Shown here piece by piece: positions 59,890 to 64,000 of a stretch of DNA of 64,000 nucleotides. The notes below the pieces were generated by a model. That model saw nothing but the letters and a program-made list of their open reading frames with translations, was not told where the DNA came from and did no database searches. Source of the stretch: Streptococcus oriscaviae (lineage in GTDB: Bacteria > Bacillota > Bacilli > Lactobacillales > Streptococcaceae); contig NZ_CP073084.1 in the NCBI RefSeq assembly GCF_018137985.1, positions 496,001-560,000 on the forward strand, read 5' to 3'. Both the position numbers and the translations under genes were made by a program. Positions within the stretch are counted from its first letter, which is position 1. Every line of letters begins with the position of its first letter.

Positions 59890-62049
59890 ATGAGTTTGAA
59901 AGAATTAGGAGATGTGTCTTATTTCCGTCTTAACAATGAGATCAACCGCCCTGTTAATGGACAGATTCCACTCCATAAGGATCAAGAAGCCCTCAAGGCC
60001 TTCTTTAAGGAAAATGTTGTTCCAAATACAAAGCAGTTTGAGAGCATTACAGAAAAAATCGCCTACTTATTAGAAGAAAACTACCTTGAAAAAGAATTCT
60101 TAGAACAATACAGCCCAGCCTTTATCGAAAAATTGGCTCACTTTTTGAAGGAGCAAAATTTCCAATTTAAGTCTTTCATGGCTGCCTACAAGTTCTACAA
60201 TCAGTACGCTTTGAAAACCAACGATGGTGCCTACTACTTGGAAAGCATGGAAGACCGTGTTCTTTTCAACGCCTTATACTTTGCTGAAGGCAATGAGGAC
60301 TTGGCTATGGATTTGGCGAACGAAATGATTCATCTTCGTTACCAGCCTGCAACTCCAAGCTTCCTCAATGCCGGCCGTGCTCGTCGCGGTGAGTTGGTAT
60401 CTTGCTTCCTCATCCAAGTAACAGACGATATGAACTCAATTGGCCGTTCCATCAACTCTGCTCTGCAATTGTCCCGTATCGGTGGTGGGGTTGGCATTTC
60501 CCTCAGCAACTTGCGAGAAGCCGGCGCACCAATCAAGGGCTACGAAGGAGCAGCTTCTGGTGTGGTTCCTGTTATGAAACTTTTCGAGGACAGCTTCTCC
60601 TACTCCAACCAATTGGGGCAACGTCAAGGGGCTGGGGTTGTTTACCTCGATGTCTTCCACCCAGACATCATCGCCTTTCTTTCTACTAAGAAGGAAAATG
60701 CCGACGAGAAAGTGCGTGTAAAAACCCTATCACTGGGTATTACGATTCCTGATAAATTCTACGAGTTGGCGCGTAAAAATGAAGATATGTATCTCTTTAG
60801 CCCTTACTCTATCGAATTGGAGTACGGTGTGCCATTCAGCTATCTGGACATCACTGAAAAGTATGATGAATTGGTAGCCAATCCAAATATTCGCAAGACA
60901 AAAATCAAAGCTCGCGACTTGGAAACCGAGATTTCGAAGCTCCAGCAGGAATCCGGCTACCCATATGTTATCAATATCGACACAGCAAACCGAAGCAACC
61001 CAGTTGACGGCAAAATCATCATGTCCAACCTCTGTTCTGAGATTCTTCAAGTTCAAACTCCGAGCGAACTCAATGATTCACAAGAATACTTGACTCTGGG
61101 AACAGACGTGTCTTGTAACCTTGGTTCGACCAACATTGTCAACCTCATGAAATCACCTGATTTTGGCCGCTCTGTCCGTGCTATGACACGCGCTTTGACC
61201 TTTGTCACTGATCACTCCCACATTTCTGCTGTTCCTTCTATCGAAAACGGCAACAGCCAAGCCCATTCTATCGGACTTGGAGCCATGGGGCTCCATAGCT
61301 ATCTGGCTCAAAATCTTATCGATTACGGTTCAAAAGATGCAGTAGAATTTACCAATATCTACTTTATGCTCCTCAACTACTGGACCTTGGTTGAGTCCAA
61401 CAATATCGCCCGCGAGCGCAAGGCTACCTTCCATAATTTTGATAAATCGAAGTACGCAGACGGAACCTACTTTGACAAGTATGTAACTGGTGATTACCAA
61501 CCAAAATCTGCTCGAGTAAAAGAACTCTTTGAAGGAATCTTTATTCCAAGCGGTCAAGATTGGGCTGACCTCCGTAGAAAGGTTCAGGCAGACGGCCTCT
61601 ACCATCAAAACCGTCTGGCCGTTGCACCAAACGGATCTATCAGCTACATCAACGACGTATCTGCTTCCATCCACCCGATTACCCAACGGATTGAAGAACG
61701 TCAGGAAAAGAAAATCGGTAAAATCTACTATCCTGCTGCAGGTTTGGCAACAGAAACCATTCCTTTCTACAAATCCGCCTATGATATGGATATGCGCAAG
61801 GTCATCGATGTCTATGCTGCTGCAACGGAACACGTTGACCAAGGCCTATCATTGACCCTCTTTATGCGTAGCGACATTCCAAAAGGCATCTATGAATGGA
61901 AGAAAGAGAACAAGCAAACCACGCGCGACCTCTCTATCCTTCGCAACTATGCCTTTAACAAGGGAATCAAGTCCATCTACTACATCCGTACCTTTACCGA
62001 TGACGGCGAAGAAGTCGGTGCAAACCAATGTGAAAGTTGTGTGATCTAA
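59890..62049 (+). CDS. nrdE: Class Ib ribonucleotide reductase alpha subunit
   Basis: Protein of 719 residues, full length. It makes deoxyribonucleoside diphosphates using the NrdF radical. It lacks the N-terminal ATP-cone region of class Ia enzymes. Active-site parts visible are ATPSFLNAGRARRGELVSCF, NLCSEILQ, and the C-terminal shuttle cysteines in QCESCVI. It starts 67 bases after nrdH and is co-transcribed. No nrdI gene lies in the window, though NrdI is normally needed to activate the NrdF metal centre. Confidence 0.98.
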   Translation: MSLKELGDVSYFRLNNEINRPVNGQIPLHKDQEALKAFFKENVVPNTKQFESITEKIAYLLEENYLEKEFLEQYSPAFIEKLAHFLKEQNFQFKSFMAAYKFYNQYALKTNDGAYYLESMEDRVLFNALYFAEGNEDLAMDLANEMIHLRYQPATPSFLNAGRARRGELVSCFLIQVTDDMNSIGRSINSALQLSRIGGGVGISLSNLREAGAPIKGYEGAASGVVPVMKLFEDSFSYSNQLGQRQGAGVVYLDVFHPDIIAFLSTKKENADEKVRVKTLSLGITIPDKFYELARKNEDMYLFSPYSIELEYGVPFSYLDITEKYDELVANPNIRKTKIKARDLETEISKLQQESGYPYVINIDTANRSNPVDGKIIMSNLCSEILQVQTPSELNDSQEYLTLGTDVSCNLGSTNIVNLMKSPDFGRSVRAMTRALTFVTDHSHISAVPSIENGNSQAHSIGLGAMGLHSYLAQNLIDYGSKDAVEFTNIYFMLLNYWTLVESNNIARERKATFHNFDKSKYADGTYFDKYVTGDYQPKSARVKELFEGIFIPSGQDWADLRRKVQADGLYHQNRLAVAPNGSISYINDVSASIHPITQRIEERQEKKIGKIYYPAAGLATETIPFYKSAYDMDMRKVIDVYAAATEHVDQGLSLTLFMRSDIPKGIYEWKKENKQTTRDLSILRNYAFNKGIKSIYYIRTFTDDGEEVGANQCESCVI

Positions 62050-62056
62050 GATGTAA

Positions 62057-62147
62057 GGGCGTTAAAAGGACACAGCAAAAATAGGAAATACCATAGAGAT
62101 GTCTTGCATCTCGTAGGGATTTATCTTTTTTGCCAAGTCCTTAGCCC
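62057..62147. repeat. Long imperfect hairpin after nrdE
   Basis: Nested pairings are GGGC with GCCC, AAGGAC with GTCCTT, GCAAAAA with TTTTTGC, and GAGATG with CATCTC at the tip, about 90 bases in all. It could stop transcription after nrdE or stabilise the message. Confidence 0.65.
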
Positions 62148-62161
62148 GAACTCAATTCCAA

Positions 62162-62352
62162 CGTAGCAAGTTTAGCTGTTGATAAATCAACTAGCTAAAC
62201 TACGCTAACCGCTAATGGCGGATTAGCTAGCTACCTTACTAACTTCGAAACTGAAGATGCAATTTCTTCAGTTTCTGCGTGTCGTACAACACTACCGTTC
62301 ATTGATGCTAAGGCATTTAATGAATGAACGGTACTGACTATATATCAGTACC
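62162..62352. repeat. Array of five inverted repeats between nrdE and nrdF
   Basis: In order: CGTA plus GTTTAGCT pairing with AGCTAAAC plus TACG (62162-62204); GCTAA-CCGC with GCGG-TTAGC (62204-62227); AAACTGAAG with CTTCAGTTT (62248-62274); ACCGTTCATT with AATGAACGGT (62294-62332, perfect 10 bp); GGTACTGA with TCAGTACC (62330-62352). The last two share bases 62330-62332, so their full forms compete. No ORF of note is present. Confidence 0.75.
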
Positions 62353-62377
62353 TAAGTGGCTTACGACCTATCCAGAG

Positions 62378-62398
62378 AACGTCCTTGGGGCGTTTTTT
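62378..62398 (+). terminator. Terminator just before the nrdF promoter
   Basis: AACGTCC-TTG-GGGCGTT plus TTTT forms a 7-bp stem with one G-T pair and a T run. It would insulate nrdF from nrdE transcription or act as the last element of an attenuator. Confidence 0.7.
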
Positions 62399-62409
62399 AG
62401 AAGAAAATA

Positions 62410-62418
62410 TGATACAAT
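62410..62418 (+). promoter_or_regulatory. nrdF promoter
   Basis: Extended -10 TGA-TACAAT (hexamer 62413-62418), 36 bases before the ATG. The -35 region overlaps the terminator T run, and no NrdR box is seen near it. Confidence 0.55.
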
Positions 62419-62454
62419 AATGTAGATAGTTCGAGAAAGAAGAAAGAGAAAAAC

Positions 62455-63414
62455 ATGGAAACCTACTACAAAGCCATAAACTGGAACGCCATCGAAGATG
62501 TTATTGACAAGTCAACCTGGGAAAAGTTGACCGAGCAATTTTGGCTCGATACGCGCATTCCTTTGTCAAATGACTTGGATGACTGGCGTAAATTGACTGC
62601 TGAAGAAAAAGACCTCGTTGGCAAGGTCTTCGGTGGGCTAACTCTCCTAGATACCCTACAATCTGAAACAGGGGTTCAAGCTCTGCGCAACGATGTTCGC
62701 ACACCGCACGAAGAAGCTGTATACAACAACATCCAATTCATGGAGTCTGTCCACGCTAAATCCTATTCTTCTATTTTCTCAACCTTGAATACCAAGTCTG
62801 AAATTGAGGAAATTTTCGACTGGACGAATAGCAATGAGTACTTGCAGAAGAAGGCAAAGATTATCAATGAAATCTATGAAACAGGAACACCACTTGAAAA
62901 GAAAGTGGCTAGCGTTTTCCTAGAAACCTTCCTCTTCTACTCTGGTTTCTTTACTCCACTCTACTACCTTGGAAATAACAAGCTGGCCAACGTCGCTGAA
63001 ATTATCAAGCTGATTATCCGCGACGAATCTGTCCACGGTACCTACATCGGCTACAAGTTCCAGCTGGGCTTCAATGAGTTGCCGGAAGAAGAACAAGATA
63101 AACTCCGCGACTGGATGTACGACCTCCTCTATCAACTCTATGAAAACGAAGAGGGCTATACGGAGTCTCTCTATGACGGAGTTGGTTGGACAGAGGAAGT
63201 GAAAACCTTCCTACGCTACAATGCCAACAAAGCCCTGATGAACCTCGGACAAGACCCACTCTTTCCAGACTCAGCAGACGATGTTAACCCTATCGTTATG
63301 AACGGTATCTCAACTGGCACATCTAACCATGACTTCTTCTCACAAGTCGGCAATGGTTACCTGCTTGGCGAAGTGGAAGCCATGCAAGATGAAGATTACT
63401 TGTACGGATTATAA
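62455..63414 (+). CDS. nrdF: Class Ib ribonucleotide reductase beta subunit
   Basis: Protein of 319 residues. It holds the dimetal site and the tyrosyl radical used by NrdE. Metal-binding regions are ESVHAKSYSSIF and IIRDESVHGTYIGYKFQLG, and the C-terminal tail ending EDYLYGL is the NrdE docking segment. It is 405 bases from nrdE and has its own -10 and terminator, so the two subunits may be transcribed separately. Confidence 0.97.
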   Translation: METYYKAINWNAIEDVIDKSTWEKLTEQFWLDTRIPLSNDLDDWRKLTAEEKDLVGKVFGGLTLLDTLQSETGVQALRNDVRTPHEEAVYNNIQFMESVHAKSYSSIFSTLNTKSEIEEIFDWTNSNEYLQKKAKIINEIYETGTPLEKKVASVFLETFLFYSGFFTPLYYLGNNKLANVAEIIKLIIRDESVHGTYIGYKFQLGFNELPEEEQDKLRDWMYDLLYQLYENEEGYTESLYDGVGWTEEVKTFLRYNANKALMNLGQDPLFPDSADDVNPIVMNGISTGTSNHDFFSQVGNGYLLGEVEAMQDEDYLYGL

Positions 63415-63418
63415 GATT

Positions 63419-63451
63419 AAAAGCAGATTTCAATTTGGAATCTGCTTTTTT
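63419..63451. terminator. Bidirectional terminator between nrdF and the CPBP gene
   Basis: AAAAGCAGATT and AATCTGCTTTT form an 11-bp perfect stem around a 9-base loop, with a T run on the plus side. Confidence 0.85.
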
Positions 63452-63453
63452 GC

Positions 63454-64000
63454 TTAGGACAGGAAAATGACCAACAAGTAGGCAATCAGATTATTGACTG
63501 CATGTAAGGCCATAGGATAACGAATGTCCCTTCTGCTAACATAGAGCCAGGCCAGAATAGCTCCTAGAGCAAAATAAATCAAGAACTGCGGCAAGGTAGA
63601 TGGGCCATGAACCGCACTGAAGAGTGTGCCTGAAGTTGTAATATAGAAATAGACTGTTTTTCTATTAGCCATCCGCGGGAAGAAATAGGTCGCTAAAAAT
63701 CCGCGAAACAAAAGTTCTTCCAGTATAGGTGCAAAGATAACCACTGCTAAAAAGGCATGGAAAGGAAAGTCCTTGATAAGAGCAACGACCGTCTGTTGGT
63801 TATTACTTTCAGATATAGGAACCAACAGCTGAAAAATAAAGAAAGCTACATAAGTTAGAAGTGGTAAACTGATTTTCGTCAACCAGCTATCTGCCAGCCC
63901 AAACTGAACTTTTTTGCGAGGAAAAAGCACTTTCCAAAGAAGAATGGTCAATCCAATCAACAAAACAAACCCAATGATAGAGGATATTAAGGCGGCCTGC
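63454..64000 (-). CDS. CPBP family intramembrane metalloprotease (5' end outside the window)
   Basis: Visible part of 181 residues. The frame is open to the window edge with no proper start; an in-frame TTG at 63963 exists but lies within a hydrophobic segment, so the N terminus is outside. The EELLFRG motif (EExxxR type), FSAVHG and the late HAVNN mark the CPBP/Abi family of Rce1-like membrane proteases. Substrate unknown. Convergent with nrdF. Confidence 0.88.
   Translation of the reverse strand, partial: QAALISSIIGFVLLIGLTILLWKVLFPRKKVQFGLADSWLTKISLPLLTYVAFFIFQLLVPISESNNQQTVVALIKDFPFHAFLAVVIFAPILEELLFRGFLATYFFPRMANRKTVYFYITTSGTLFSAVHGPSTLPQFLIYFALGAILAWLYVSRRDIRYPMALHAVNNLIAYLLVIFLS

Noticed and set aside
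61330..61842. 170-codon minus-strand frame
   Set aside because: It is antisense to the conserved C-terminal half of nrdE and has no family features.
62050..62454. nrdI gene or an intron between nrdE and nrdF
   Set aside because: No frame long enough for NrdI exists, and both reductase genes are intact, so an intron in coding sequence is excluded. No group I or II core was recognised.

Overview
The window is a stretch of Streptococcus chromosome. The order rnc-smc-HAD-HAD-ftsY, the c-a-b-delta-alpha-gamma-beta-epsilon ATP synthase operon, murA-epuA-endA, ligA followed by a lipid kinase, and ptsH-ptsI-gapN next to acnA-citZ-icd and nrdHEF are all streptococcal arrangements. From memory, the last cluster matches the order in S. 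mutans. Many protein sequences look close to the S. suis group, but species cannot be fixed by eye. A complete histidine operon plus the citrate-to-2-oxoglutarate branch implies wider amino-acid prototrophy than is usual for S. suis. No prophage, transposase gene, CRISPR array, rRNA or tRNA was seen.

Layout. 1-6.4 kb: Rqc2-type FbpA/PavA protein, an acetolactate decarboxylase/TPR/AI-2E-exporter operon (minus strand), a lactonase and a small conserved protein. 6.4-11.4 kb: HAD phosphatase, three tandem structured repeats, enolase, a YueI-like protein, a MITE-like element, glycerate kinase and a Gph-like HAD protein. 11.4-20.6 kb: hisC-Z-G-D-serB-B-H-A-F-I-E on the minus strand behind a T-box leader, with the PHP histidinol phosphatase hisJ divergent from it. 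20.6-32.8 kb, minus strand: endA, epuA, murA, a DUF1146 gene, the eight-gene ATP synthase operon, a lipid kinase and ligA. 33-38.1 kb, plus strand: a 44-residue microprotein with two permease-type genes, zwf, alkD-like and GNAT genes. 38.1-45.3 kb, minus strand: rnc, smc, two Cof phosphatases, ftsY. 45.4-52 kb: acyltransferase-like membrane protein, an ArsR-type regulator/MFS pair with a palindromic operator in its promoter, a DUF1846 gene behind a terminated leader, and gapN. 52-64 kb: ptsHI, acnA-citZ-icd, the nrdH/nrdE/nrdF class Ib ribonucleotide reductase, and a CPBP-family membrane protein cut by the window edge.

How it fits together. Central carbon flow is heavily represented: enolase, GapN, Zwf, lactonase, EI/HPr, glycerate kinase and acetolactate decarboxylase. 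AcnA, CitZ and Icd make 2-oxoglutarate for glutamate, and their promoter carries a perfect match to the GlnR box consensus. The ribonucleotide reductase promoter carries two NrdR-like boxes exactly 30 bp apart.

The least explained DNA is non-coding. It comprises three 85-86 bp repeats with compensatory hairpin changes (7088-7348), a 164-bp inverted-repeat-bounded element (9320-9483), a terminated roughly 70-nt leader or small RNA (48907-48977), and a 405-nt hairpin-dense gap between nrdE and nrdF. Three genes (yueI-like, DUF1146, ligA) have an extended -10 element placed exactly six bases before the ATG, which predicts leaderless mRNAs.
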